Assembly: GCA_026120185.1 (NCBI GenBank)
Contig: JANUWF010001691.1
Coordinates: 682,001-746,000, forward strand
From: Voacanga thouarsii
Taxonomy: Eukaryota; Streptophyta; Magnoliopsida; Gentianales; Apocynaceae
Length of the DNA stretch: 64,000 bases
Reading direction: 5' to 3'
In this document: positions 23,374 to 34,895 of the stretch, piece by piece
Layout of the letters: each line of letters starts with the position of its first letter
How positions within the stretch are numbered: position 1 is the first letter of the stretch
Translations under genes and position numbers: made by a program
The notes under the pieces: generated by a model
Database searches by the model: none
The model's input: only the letters and a program-made list of their open reading frames with translations
What the model was told of the DNA's origin: nothing

Positions 23374-23719
23374 GTTGATATTTTCACTAGAAAATTATTT
23401 TCCATTCAATCCACAGGCTATCTCCCTATTTTCACCTCGAGCAAAAATTACCATCTTGCCCCTCACACAATACTCACCAACAAGACTTCAAGACAATAAA
23501 ACCCGAATCCAAAACACATAAAAATTATATGAAAATATATTTAACCATGAAATAAAATATGATATGCATCCCAACCCCCTTACTCTATGGTTGGTTTTGA
23601 CTGGGGTTTCACATTTTGTCTCTTTATGCCTTGTTTTCCACACATAGATAAGTCTTAGGAGGGTATATCATTTTACTTTTTGTTGCGCCGTATACGATAT
23701 GAACCTGTGATACCCAACA

Positions 23720-24358
23720 GTAGAAGCCTTCTTCTTCTTTTTAGGAACCTTTTTCCTAGAAGAGAAAGATTCTACTAACATAACTATATTGGATTCCTTC
23801 TTCATGAAGGACTCCACAGTTTTGAGTAGATTAATCAATTTAGGTATGGTAGACTCAGTCTTATTCGTCTGGTTGTTAATCACAAATTTTGAAAATTTAC
23901 TTGGCAAAGATTGTAGAATTAAGCTAATATTTAATTCGTTGTCCATCACAAAATCAAGATATTCAAGCTTCTCAACTAAGCCCAACATATTGAGCCTATG
24001 AGTGGCCACAGAAGTACCGTCAGCCATCTTTGAACAGAACAATTATTTTGATATCTCATAGCTTTCCATCCTAGCTTGGGCATCAAACAGCTCTCGAAGA
24101 TGCAAGACTATTTTTGTAGCTCAGGGGTCATTGACGCCAATAGGATACTGTGTCACTGTCCTCTTTCTGCGTCTTATAAATTACATGTTCATCAGTATAA
24201 GCATCTTGAGCTGGAGGTGGCGGAATAGGAACCTCTAACACGTAGAGCAACTTTTCCAACTTGAGAACAATTCTCAAGTTTCTATGCCAATCGAGAAAGT
24301 TTGTTTCAGTCAATTTATTGGTTTCCAAGATGCTACGTAGGTTTAGGTTGGTCAACAT
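23720..24358 (-). pseudogene. gag: Gag N-terminal part, outer Angela (right of inner insertion)
   Basis: Starts MLTNLNLRSILETNKLTETNFLDWHRNLRIVL at 24358, homologous to the inner gag start. A frameshift near 24130-24160 separates it from the capsid-like remainder (24042 downward: MADGTSVATHRLNMLGLVEKLEYL). It ends in KKVPKKKKKAS at the insertion point and continues at 4164 downward. Capsid and RNA packaging is the family function; this copy is broken. Confidence 0.86.
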
Positions 24359-25359
24359 GATGTAGATGACCTAGATATAAAGATAGAAAAAACTAGCTAA
24401 CTATATATGCACATGTAATGCAGATAATTAAGTCTTTAATTAATTGAATTTTTGTTCTGCTATTTTACTCAAACTAATAGCCCCTACTATTGATTCGGGA
24501 AGCCTATTGGAAGCTTTCCTAGTGGACCGGTATCCAAATTCCTTAAGAATGACATTGGATTTGCCTAACAAGCCACCCTTAAGTTCAATAATAGGTATCC
24601 AATACCAATTACATCGTATGTAATTATCGCATCATTGGGTGGTTAACATCTTTTAATCTTAAAGCTTTTAAGCTAACCTAATCTTACATCTAATTTTCTT
24701 TAATATTGATTTAGCCCAACCAAGATAAAGTAATTAGTTAAACCTGACCCATTAATCAGAACTTAAAAATCTATAGCTTGAACATGCCCAATGTTAAGCA
24801 GGCTTGGGTTAGCCCGACAACATGGTCTCGAAAAAGGACTCTCATTCTTACTATATTAATGGAAGGCATTAGGTTTAATTTTTATTGAGGGATTTGTGAT
24901 ATTTATGTTTTAACATTGCATGCATAATATCATCATATCCATACGTTGAAAAATAATAACGTGGTTTGGTTATGGACTTTACTATATCAATTTCCTTGAG
25001 CTACAAAAGAAATTAATTTGGCCAATGCTAATTGTTCATGCATGATTTAAGGAGAAAATCTTACCATCCTCCTTTTCGTCTTGATCATTTTCTCTTGAAC
25101 TTGTAATAAATTCTATTCGATCTAAACTATGTAATCTAATTACACAAAATCCTAATTAAGAAACCTTAAGTTATAGTCAATAGGAGTTTAGATGAGAAGA
25201 AAAATTTACACAAGAAAATAGAGAAAGCAGGACACACACGCCCTATTTAATTCAAAACAAAAGCAATAAAATGCATGAACAATTTAATTGGGTCCGTAGT
25301 CCATAACCAAACCACCATGCTTAATTTATTCTTAAAACAAAATTAAACAAAGCAAATAA

Positions 25360-25731
25360 TTCCAAAATCACTATTTTGGAATAATGGAATAAATTCTAAA
25401 ATCAATATTTTAGAACATTTATTAATTCCCAAAATTAATTCAAAAATCACTATTTTGGAAAATAGAATAAATTCTAAATCGCTATTTTAGAAGATATAAT
25501 AATTGATAAAAAACGTATTTTAGGAATTAAAATATACAATCTAAAATCATTATTTTAGAAAACATATTAATTACTAAAATCATATTTTAGGAATTAATAA
25601 TATATAATCTAAAATAAATATTTTAGAAAATATATTAATTCTAAAATTATATTTTAGGAATTAAAATAATATATAATCTAAAATAAATATTTTAGAAATT
25701 ATATTATTTTCCAAAACAAAATTTTTGGAAA
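25360..25731 (-). repeat. Eleven-unit AT palindrome array (outer Angela leader)
   Basis: Units of about 22 bp, each a near-perfect palindrome such as TCTAAAATCATTATTTTAGA, have centres near 25370, 25405, 25450, 25483, 25516, 25550, 25582, 25618, 25650, 25686 and 25720. The period is close to 34 bp apart from one 45-bp gap. Arms are better kept than the middles and the intervening AT-rich sequence. Confidence 0.87.
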
Positions 25732-26049
25732 TATTATATTAGTCCCAAAAAAGCTAACTTGGGGAAGATTTGGGTGCCTAAGGAAAAAGACATAAACATC
25801 CGCGGGCCAAGCATGAAGATAAAATCGGAAGTTGACTAAACAAAGGAAAAAGATTTTTTTTTTTTTTTTTCCAATAACCATGAATTGCATCCTGGGGAGG
25901 ATGATGTTCATCCTTTCCATGATTGCCAAGGAAAGCCGCACATGGGGAGCCTGTCCCATGCGGGCCACGGCTGGGGCCTATTATGCTGCAACTTCAGGCA
26001 AAAAAACTTTTGTTTTTTAAACTCCTTCATCTTCCCTAGAAACGATTTC

Positions 26050-26069
26050 TAGGGGGGAGGGGGGGGGGA
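26050..26069 (+). repeat. G-run in outer Angela leader
   Basis: Runs of 6 and about 10 G separated by single A/AGG. On the element's own (minus) strand this is a C-run. It could form a quadruplex on the plus strand or be a slippage product. Confidence 0.8.
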
Positions 26070-26480
26070 ACCTTCAAGTTTTGCGATAATTTCAGAGAAC
26101 TATTCTCTTATTGAATTTAAATTTTTTTCCTTTTCCATTTTATAAACAGAACACAGAACAAATCAAAATTTGTTCTAGACATACAACAGTTTCCAAGAAA
26201 ACAACTTCCATGTTTTTAGTTGCAGAAACTACACGTCCACAGAAAGCTTTTTTTTTTTTTTAGGCAAGAAACAACGCAAGAATTAATGCTTTAATTCTTG
26301 TCATTAAACATTCCTATAACTTTTACAAAAACATATTCATGCAACAATAGCCCACAGAATCAATTTTTTTCTTCCTCTCATGAACAACTCTCATGAAAAT
26401 GATTTTGACAGAGGACATAGAGGCAAACAATGAAACAAATTTCATGGACAAAACACAACCAATTAACACATAAATGAAAG

Positions 26481-26492
26481 CTCCGATACCAC
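26481..26492 (-). other. Primer binding site of outer Angela
   Basis: Minus strand reads GTGGTATCGGAG directly inside the 5' LTR, the initiator tRNA-Met complement with A to G at one position. Confidence 0.87.
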
Positions 26493-28237
26493 TGTTTGCC
26501 ATGCAAATACAAGTTGGGCAGTATAATAAAATCAAGAATTTCCACCGAGGATCTTATTTATGCATAAAAAGGATTGAATGGTGAAGAATAATATACCTTA
26601 TGTTGCCTCTAGGAATGAAAAATTTTCCTTCTCTATTCGTTTGTGGAGTGATCTAGAATCCGATAACAACCTTTTGAGAATGGTTTCTCGATGTAGATGG
26701 TTCAACACCGTGCAGATGTCTTGCCACTTCAATCTCAATGTGAGATTGACTCTAATAGTATCCACATGAGGCATGCTCTCAAGGAAACCAAAAATTCTCT
26801 GCTAGGAGAATTTCATGGCGATTAGGGTAATAACTGGAGAAGAGCAGAAAGGAGTCGTGTGTATCAAAAATCAAATAGAACAATTTTCTCTGTGTGTTTT
26901 CAAATAAAACAACCACGGATTATTCTACGAAAAAATCCCAGAAAAAACCGCTGATAGCACGTTTTGTGAATTCTAAAAGAATTAGAATTCTTTAATTGTA
27001 ATTGGAACCTACATGTTCTCACAAATACAATTTGGCTAAGAAATTATAACTAATTATAATTTGGCCTAAATAACTTTGACTTCTCACAATTATCCCCACA
27101 ATATTATCAAATAACATCTCGAGTATATAATCCTCTATTGTGCGTGATGTATTAGGTTTTCTAGTCTACTAGTAGCAAAATATGAATTAATCAAAACGTA
27201 TTTGAGATTAATAATCTCTAATAATTTAGAATTAACCTATTAATTCTAATCATGATCGGTTCATTAGTTCATCAACTAATAAACCTATACTTAGCAAATC
27301 ATGAGTGGTATCTAGCAATATATCATGACCACCCAAGAGTCCAGGAAGTCAAGTGGCTTGACATGAACCCTTCAATAACAAACTACTATGCAATAAATTC
27401 CTTTCACCATACAATATCTTATTTGGTTTGGAGTACAAAATTAGTGCTAACTCCCTCCAGAATATAAATTAATTCTGGCTCGAATATATGAGTACTTGTA
27501 CTAGGAACCTACTACTCTATGTGTGTATCAATTGGAACTATTTCCAATACATAATCACCTTAGCCAAGGATTTCTGGAGTAGTAATTCCTACAAATGGTC
27601 GTGAGATATTCACCCCTGCTATTAGGAGTGGTGAATCCTTTGTTGACCCTCTCAACTACTTTCGTTTACCTTACATTGTACCAATATCCATCCTATAGAC
27701 GGCCCTCAATCTAGCTCCGGATATTGGAATCAAAGTAAATGCTCAGCAAATAAAGTATCTTGGATATTTCAAGTATGACGATTCTTGCCCATTTGCTATT
27801 ATGAGATTCTATCGCTGGCACTAAATTGTTATCCATGTGATTATCTTATAGCCAGGTCATCTAATATACTTGTTCTATTAACAAACATCCACGTGTTAGT
27901 TTTGAGTATCACAATACTCGTGGATATGACAACCACAACCTGATCAATTGAGGAAGTCTAATACGTGCTAGTCTTAGTGCATTTATGATGTCTTATCTAA
28001 TTGATACTATGATTATAGATAATCTAAGTACTAACACTAAATAGTGTAGTAAAAATCTCACATCATCATTCTATTTTGATTTCCTTAACACCGTGTTGTA
28101 CTTGAGACTTTATCTAACAATTATTTTACATGAAAGCAAACTAAACAAACTGAAAGATAACTAATTTCTTGTATTATAAAAAAAAAATGTGTCATATACA
28201 AAGTATAAATGATTGCCTCTATGGCACAACACTAACA
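26493..28237 (-). repeat. 5' LTR of outer Angela (1745 bp)
   Basis: On the plus strand it runs from TGTTTGCC to CACTAACA, i.e. TG...CA ends. Its right 913 bp match 1-900, and it aligns with the other Angela LTRs throughout. It adjoins chromovirus RT sequence directly at 28238, whose first bases TCTTG are the expected target-site copy. Confidence 0.9.
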
Positions 28238-28999
28238 TCTTGATTAATTCAAAAGCTTTAGTTGCTGCCCTGGTCCAAGAAAACTGTCCAGCCTTCAAAT
28301 AGTCAGTTATTGGAGCCACTATAGTGCTGAAATTCCTAATAAATCTCCTATAGAAGGTTGCAAGTCCATGAAAACTTTCTTCATATAATGTCTTAGGTAA
28401 TGGCCAATCTAGGATTGCCTTTACCTTACTTAGATCAACTTTGACCCCTTTGGCAAAAACAACAAAGCCCAAGAATATCACACTAGAACACATAAAACTG
28501 CACTTCCTCAAATTGATACACAGTTTTTCACGATGAAGCACTCTCATAACTTGCTCAAGGTGAACTATGTGTTCTCTCTTAGACTTGTTTAAATGATTAT
28601 ATCATCAAAATAAACCATAATAAAATGCCTAATAAATAGTTGAAGTACTTGTGTCATAAATTTCGTAAAAGTGCTTAGGGCATTCGTATGACCAAATGGC
28701 ATTACTAACCACTCATAAAGGCCATCCTTTATCTTAAATGTTTTTTTCCACTCATCTCTAGGCCGAATTCTGAGTTGGCAATATCCCTTTGTGAGATTAA
28801 TCTTAGTGTAGATAGTTGATCCTCCCATCATGTCTAACATGTATTCAAGTCGTGGTATTGGAAATATATGTTTGACGGTTATCTTATTGATTGCTCGACA
28901 ATCACAATACATCCTCCATGTTCCATCCTTTTTAGGTGTAAGTAAAGCCATAAGAGAATATGGACTCAAACTTTCACGAATCAACCCCTTATCTAACAA
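28238..28999 (-). pseudogene. Chromovirus reverse transcriptase remnant
   Basis: 28999-28589 encodes [54 protein letters not shown] and [18 protein letters not shown]. In the last motif the usual SKIDL catalytic Asp is Asn. [18 protein letters not shown] and the catalytic box YFDDI follow. A frameshift/stop follows, and 28547-28238 continues with the [16 protein letters not shown] and [12 protein letters not shown] thumb region and the start of the RNase H connection ([10 protein letters not shown]), where the outer Angela inserted. Confidence 0.87.
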
Positions 29000-29801
29000 C
29001 TCCTCAACTTATCTCTTGAGTCCTGCATGTTCTACTAGACCCATATGATAGGCTAGTAAGTTAGGAAGTTGTGAACTAGGCACAAAATCTATAGCATGTT
29101 AAATATTTCACATTGGTGGAAGTCCTTTAGGTAAATCCTCGAGTGCCACATCTACAAAATCAGCAAGCAGCTTAGACAATTCAAGAGAATTTGTTGCATG
29201 ATTTGCGGGAGCAGGATTCTTCAACTCTTTTATTATCACCATAAAGATTACCCTGGTTTTCTTAGTTTTTTTTTCAAATGGCTTCCTGCAAATGATTTGT
29301 AGTGGCTTCTTCTTGGTTCCATCTTTACGTTGGGATGCTCTTCTTCATTTAGCAGTTCTATCATCTTAGTCACAGCCTTTCCCTTAGGAGTCTCTTCTCC
29401 ATATTTACTAGGCCGTTTTACTTGATGCTCCCTCATAGCTTCAGCACTTAAAGGTTTTAAAACAATTTAGTTTCTATTCAAGCCAAAGAAATAAGTGTTT
29501 TCCTTCCTTTTATGTATCGCTTCCCAGTCATATAGCCATGGGTGACCCAATAAAATATGAGTAATAGTTATTGGAATAATGTCATACCAAATAGAATCAC
29601 GGTAAGGACCATGAGTTAAAGTCACCAAACAATGCATGGTCACTAGAATAGAGTTGCTATTTATCCATGCTACCTTATAAGGGTCAGGATGTGATTCCAC
29701 AGGTAGCTTAAGCTTTTCAACCGTAGCTTCGAATACCATATTAATGTACTACCTCCATCAATAATGAGCTTCTGAGTCACATATCCACAACTAATTAAGG
29801 T
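29000..29801 (-). pseudogene. Chromovirus retropepsin and PR-RT linker remnant
   Basis: The active-site segment IIDGGST lies around 29760-29790 (minus). It is followed by VEKLKLPVESHPDPYKVAWI and the flap/C-terminal block DIIPITITHILLGHPWLYD (29739-29467), the typical gypsy protease pattern. The linker (29436-29000) is Lys-rich, with ELLDKGLI leading into RT. Stops separate the pieces. Confidence 0.8.
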
Positions 29802-30534
29802 CTAAAAAATTGTAGTTCTTCTCCAATATTTCTTTTGCTGCTTAGGTGCACTAAGAATGCGCATAACAACTAAAAGGAATGATGTGTCCTCCTCATCTTC
29901 TTCTAGATCATCAATTTCAAGGCCCGTTATTCCATCGAGGTAATTAGATTCCTTTTCTTCTTTATCCTTAGCTTCTTCATCCCCAGTGGATTCTATCCCT
30001 ATGTGCAAAAGTTTCTTCTTGGGGCATTCCCATGCATAATGTCCCTTTTGTCCACAACTAAAACATTCATAACTGGCATCTTACCTCCTAGTTTCTGCCA
30101 TCGAAAACTTACTTCTAGCATTATTAGGCTTGTTATAAGCTGACGTAGCTCCTGATTTAGCTCTTTGTGTATTAGAAGGGAATTTTCTAGTTGTAACTGT
30201 CTCCCCAGCTTGAAAAAGGAACCTCCTAGTTGTCTATTTTGAGCTATTTTCAATCTTTTGTGCAAACTAGAATGCTTCATCTTTTGTGTTCATAGGATAG
30301 GTCATCATTTGGTTACGAATTTCTAGTCTCAATCCTTGTTTAAATTGAGACAAAGTATGTCGAGGATCCTCCCTACCCCTGCAATGAATCTTCAGCTCTT
30401 CAAACTTATTCATGTATTCAACTATGGTCATAGTTCCTTGTCTCAAGTTAGTGAGTTCATCAAAGAGGTCTTGTTGTTAGTATCGAGATAGGGATTTTCG
30501 TTTGAGTTCCAACTTCTGCTCTTCCCATGTTACC
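29802..30534 (-). pseudogene. Chromovirus gag C-terminal half with zinc knuckle
   Basis: From right to left: VEYMNKFEELKIHCRGREDPRHTLSQFKQGL (about 30450-30330), typical retrotransposon gag, the basic region, then a CCHC knuckle of the form C-x-x-C-G-x-K-G-H-Y-A-W-E-C-P (about 30060-30010, partly in a shifted frame), and an acidic stretch (30008-29802, DEEAKDKEEKESN). Stops and a frameshift disable it. The upstream half lies beyond giant LTR copy 3. Confidence 0.8.
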
Positions 30535-33500
30535 TGTAACACCCCACTACCTAGGCCCAATAGGGCCAGGGATATCGCCCCGTCCAAAAGACAAGGGGTT
30601 TTTGTAACTAGGTTACACATTCAAAATAATAGAATAAAAATAATACTTTAAACTTATAATTGATTACAAACCAAGAATTCAAAATAAATTCATAAATGAA
30701 ATTATCCACTCTCAACTCCCCAAAGCATTACACAAATTAAATATTAGAAAAATCTTCTAAGGTAGGCTACAACTAGCTACTCATCCCCACAACAGGATCG
30801 ACCTGAAATTATGGTAAAAAGGGTGATGAGACAAAAATCTCAGTAAGTCTGCATGTTCTTTGAGTGTCCAGTGAAAATAGTTCGTGAATGCAAAGTATAA
30901 ATCTTTATAAGAGAAATACTAGCAAGCAATAAATATTTGTCAAAATCAAGAATGGTGTTTTGGCTTTTCCAACCATACATAATCAATAAAATTAACCACT
31001 CAAAAGAAATGATCATGGGTTACCACACGTTGAGCCTCATAACTGATCAGAATGCTGACACTTTGTGCAGACTGACAAAAGGTAGGTGATCGGCCTACCG
31101 GGTAAGATACTTCTCCTTCTCTATACCCAAATAACAACCGGTTATCCATTCCGGCAACACACAGTCACTTGACTGAAAGAAAAACTGCTAGCTCGGACCG
31201 TCACGACCTACTGGACTGACATCCTATCCGGGGAGGACTTAACCCTCAGAGGTGGCCACCTACTGAGAGACTCACCCTAACCCTTCAAAGACTAGTCCTA
31301 GTAGTCCACCCTTATTGAGTACTCAACGTAACTTACCCCACTTGGGGAAAAGGGAACAAAACATAGTTCCACTTGAAAATGGCAATTAATGGTTTCTAAA
31401 GCCTTTGTCAAAATCAGTTTTAGAAAGAGTTTTGAGTTTGAGTAAATCTGCTTATTGATTTTCAAATAATTTGTTTGACGAAAATAAGACAGGAGACAAT
31501 CCTCAATTGCCTTTACAGAAATGAATGTCCATGCACTCTATATTTGGCTTGCCATAATAAACATTTTGCATCAAACAGGTTTTATGCAGGAGCTTACCTG
31601 ATCCTTAGCTTGAGATAAAATAAAGGTTTTCAACAGCTGACCTAACCCTGCCTGCGGTAAATACAAGGCATAATTAATCTCAAGCTAAAATCCACTTTCA
31701 CAAATAAAGCTAGCTCAACTCACTACTACCATGATCCTAGTGTCTCAAGCTTTAAGGCCAAATAATAAATAAAAAGGGTTTATAAGCTAAGTCTAATTTG
31801 ATATTTAAAATAATTATTGTTTTGGGAAATAGGTACTAATAAGTTGAAGGTTTAAATCTTGCTAAGAATAATTTAGAGTTTATTTAATGAAGAGTCTTAG
31901 GTGGTATTAGGTAATATAATGATTTATTAATAATTAATTGTTTGAAAAAAATTAATAACTAAAATTAGTTGAAAATAAATTTTAATGGGTCTTGATTGAA
32001 AGATAATAAATAAATTTTAACAGGTTTTAATTAAAAGATAATAATTGAAAGATAATAAATTTTAATGATATTTATGAATATAAGACTTACAAAATTAATA
32101 TTTTACTTATTATGATTATTTATATAAAATGCTTTATTTGATACTATTATTATACATAATATCTATATATTTTATTTCTTGAAATAAAAGCTATCATTTA
32201 TTTGACTAAAATATCCTTATTATATATAATAATCCAAGTCTACCTTACTAGCAAAAATTATAAAATTAAATATTTTATTGATGAAATAAAATTAGTTTAG
32301 GGACAACTAGATCATGATCATATTTCATTGCTAACCACAATCATGAACATATACTCCACTTCAATTCATCAACTCATCCAAATCATGAATGAAAAAATAG
32401 ATCTAAATTTACCAAGGCATGATCCAACCTCTACTAGCATAAACATAATCATAGCTTTAACAATCATACATGAATATAAGTCTTATTCACCATAGGTGAC
32501 ATAATCTCTAACATACTTGATCACAAATACTACTTACAACATGGAGACATGCATTAAACCCTAAAAATACCACACAAGCAACCAAGATAACCAACTCATA
32601 CATAAATCCCATCTCCATCATATACACACATTTATTCATGCTTCAATTTCAACTCATCACAACAATACATGCTCAAATCCTATTCATAATCCATCTCCTA
32701 CCAATATCATCCTAGAGACATGAATCTAGAATTAAAAAGGAGGGTTGAAAAGGCTTACTTGATTGATGAGTATCTTGAAGGAGTTTTGAATGGATCTCAA
32801 CTCCTAGATGACTAGATCTGTCCAAGAGAGATGAAGAAAGCATGGCCATTGGTGAAGAATTCATTCAGCCAAGAGGGAGAGGGTATTCAGCCAAGAGAGA
32901 TAGAGAGAGAAAGAGAGAGAAAGGGAGAGAAAGAAGAGAAGAAGAGCGTCCATTAGCATGCTTACACACATATATATTCATTAGAGATTGGAGATTAGAG
33001 AAGATGAAGTTGATTGCACAAACTTACCTTGAAGGTGTTCTTGAGCCTTCACAAAAATTCTGATTTTTTATCCAAATGAGAGAGTTGGATTTTGGAGTTT
33101 GATGTTAAAAATGGTATGGATGGACTCACGGCAATGAGTAGATGAAATCTGGAATTTTTTTGAAGGAGATTGGAGTGGTTTGGAAAGCTATTAGGCAAGA
33201 GAAGTGAATAGGTGTTCTTGGTGTTCTATGTGTGCTTGAAGGTTGAAGAGAATGGGGGGATTTTGGATTTAAAGCTGCCGAAATTTTGTATGTTTGCAGT
33301 GGCCAAATTGTTTGTGTAGTTTAGGTAGATGATTTTTTTTGTTTGAAAGGAAAAGCAAATGCTGGTTGTTGAAATCTTAAAAGAATATTTTTGGGAATCA
33401 AATTTAGAAACAAAATATAGCAAGAATATATTTGATCAATGGAGAGCTTTTTGGAAGCTGCTATGGCCGACTGATGTTCAGTGATTTTGCTGGATGAAAG

Positions 33501-34890
33501 CTGGTTGAAGAAGGTTAATGGTGGCCGAAAAGAGGGAGTATAATGGTGAAGGAAATGTCTAGTTGTATAAGGGACATTTTATGAAAGTTTACTAAATTGG
33601 GATTGCTGGAATTTTGGTCTCCAATCAAGGCATGATTGGAGTAATTTGTTGGAGATATTTTAGGGCAACCATAATTGGTTTTTGTGCAGAAGGTTGGGGA
33701 AGACAATGGGGTTCAGTTCATGGCTATTCAAGAGAGGTTTGTGCAGAAAAAATTGTGAAGTTTTGGCCAGGGCTGGAAAAGGAAACAAAGCTGAAAATAA
33801 AATCCTGTACAATTTCACCATTGCTAGAATTTTCCTGGGCCGCTTTTGCTGCCATTTTCCAGTTAGATTGCAGAGAGTTTGAAGGGGCATTCAAAATTCT
33901 TTCAAGGTTGGTTTCCAGCCTTCTTCATGGAGTAAAATTGTGGCTAAGGAGTTGGGAGAAAACTGGAAGAAAACAGCTTGGTTTAAGCTCATATATGCTG
34001 CGATTTTGCCCAGAAAATTTTCTAGTTTTGCACAGCATTTGTGCAGTCCGAATTTGGCCAGAAAAATTCAGATTTGAAGCTGGTCAAGAGGGCCATTTTC
34101 TGGCAACATTTGGGAGGGAATGATGGCTAAAAATTTCGACCCCTTGAAGGCATAAGAAGCTGGAAAATTTTCAGATCACTACATGAAGGAAAATGAACAT
34201 AGCTAGAGTGAAGTTTTGAAGGTTCACTAGGGGGATTAATTCTCTTGAAACCTTCCCTATCTCTTCCACATTTTTAGTCCATAAGATGTCTTTCACTTAG
34301 ACATTTTTAACCTTCATAGCCACAGCACTTTACTGAAATTTCTGGACTGAAATTGGCTTGAATAAATTGAATAACTTAAGAAATTGATAAGTAAGGAAAA
34401 CTAAGGATCAAGAAGGGTATGAATTCCCTTAGGAATTTTTGTAGGGTACAAGAGTAGGATTAGGGTACTCCTATCATGTCTCCCCTAAGACATTACCTTT
34501 ACTCTTCTCTAGAGCACTCAAGGACGAAAATCTAACCTTCCCTTACGAAAATAAAATTTAATCATGCTAAAGCTCCAATGATGGAATTTGAACCCAAGAC
34601 CTCAAGAATTAATTCCAAAACTCTAACTACTAAACTATAACAACTCTTGTTCCTATTTTCTCTCTAAAATATTTTTTCCTATTTAACCCTCAAGCTATCT
34701 CCCTATTTTCACCTCAAGCAAAAATTATCATTTTGCCTTTCTTACTCAATAAACATAATTAAGCCCTCGAGACTATCAAACATAAATCCAAAGCATATAA
34801 AATCATATAAAAATATATTTAAACATGCAATAAAATATGATATGCATCCCTACCCCCTTACTCTAGGTTGGTTCCGACTGGGGTTTCACA
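30535..34890 (+). mobile_element. Giant solo LTR, copy 3 (4356 bp), TSD TTACC
   Basis: Starts TGTAACACCCC and ends GGGGTTTCACA, flanked by TTACC at 30530-30534 and 34891-34895, inserted in the chromovirus gag. Over its length it follows copy 1 closely with few large gaps, so the two belong to one subfamily. It has no internal retroelement domain; the 33614-34123 open frame is not preserved in copies 1 or 2 and is regarded as chance. Strand is by convention. Confidence 0.9.
34583..34647 (-). other. tRNA-like segment in giant LTR copy 3
   Basis: Minus strand: A-box region TATAGTTTAGTAGTTAGAG and B box GGGTTCAAATTCC at tRNA spacing, homologous to the segments in copies 1, 2 and 4. Confidence 0.62.
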
Positions 34891-34895
34891 TTACC

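Larger units (their letters stand above)
17609..23613 (+). mobile_element. Giant solo LTR, copy 2 (about 4.38 kb net), TSD TTTTG, carrying an Angela solo LTR
   Basis: Starts TGTAACACCCC and ends GGGGTTTCACA, flanked by TTTTG (17604-17608 and 23614-23618). The intact 5' LTR of the same Angela (5799-5803) shows the uninterrupted site. The copy is split at 18626-20241 by a younger solo LTR. It contains two AT microsatellites and a GA-rich tract that occur at matching places in the other copies. No coding region is recognised. Strand is by convention only. Confidence 0.88.
4165..23719 (+). mobile_element. Inner Angela-type Ty1/copia retrotransposon (level 3), itself hosting three insertions
   Basis: Complete element with 5' LTR 4165-5901, PBS, 1.8-kb leader, gag, PR, INT, RT, RNase H, PPT and 3' LTR 15980-23719, bounded by 5-bp target duplications GTAGA (4160-4164 and 23720-23724). 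Subtracting the giant LTRs at 11070-15375 and 17609-23613 and their duplications leaves about 9.2 kb, the normal Angela/BARE size. The two LTRs differ at many visible positions, so it is not recent. It lies antisense within the gag of a sibling element. Internal stops and a frameshift make it defective, though gag and INT-RT reading frames are long. Confidence 0.93.
15980..23719 (+). repeat. 3' LTR of inner Angela, split by giant LTR copy 2
   Basis: LTR pieces 15980-17608 and 23614-23719 give about 1730 bp after removing one copy of the TTTTG duplication, matching the 1737-bp 5' LTR. It starts TATTAG instead of TGTTAG and ends CCCAACA. It differs from the 5' LTR at many positions and by small indels, such as a shorter T-run. 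Confidence 0.9.
24359..26480 (-). other. Long untranslated leader of outer Angela
   Basis: About 2.1 kb with no plausible gene. Reading in the element's direction (right to left): poly-T/A and G-run sequence (26050-26070), a GC-rich palindromic stretch (about 25895-25985, for example CATGGG and CCCATG arms at 25940-25959), the 11-unit AT palindrome array (25731-25360), then the conserved block (24900-24360) shared with the inner and third copies. This is the same order as in the inner element. Confidence 0.72.
1..28237 (-). mobile_element. Outer Angela-type Ty1/copia retrotransposon (level 2 of the nest), clipped at left edge
   Basis: A full-structure copia element read right to left: 5' LTR 26493-28237, PBS 26481-26492, leader, gag, protease, integrase, RT, RNase H, polypurine tract, and 3' LTR 1-900, which continues off the window. 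It is split by a plus-strand sibling at 4165-23719. Order PR-INT-RT-RH marks Ty1/copia. LTR length of about 1.74 kb, a 2-kb leader, the gag N-terminus and the KNILKYL/TDASF-type RNase H resemble BARE/Wis/Angela. The right end (CTAACA at 28232-28237) abuts chromovirus RT sequence, so it inserted into that element. The left flank is outside the window, so its target duplication cannot be tested. Coding regions carry frameshifts and stops, so it is not autonomous. Confidence 0.88.

Noticed and set aside
25360..25731. CRISPR-like array (palindromic repeats with regular spacers)
   Set aside because: Repeats are imperfect and AT-only, the intervening ~13 bp are low-complexity and similar to each other, and the context is a plant retrotransposon leader that has related arrays in two siblings.
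33614..34123. 169-codon open frame in giant LTR copy 3
   Set aside because: The matching region of copy 1 (14157-14556) is broken into shorter unrelated frames and copy 2 has none. No recognisable domain and no conserved start.
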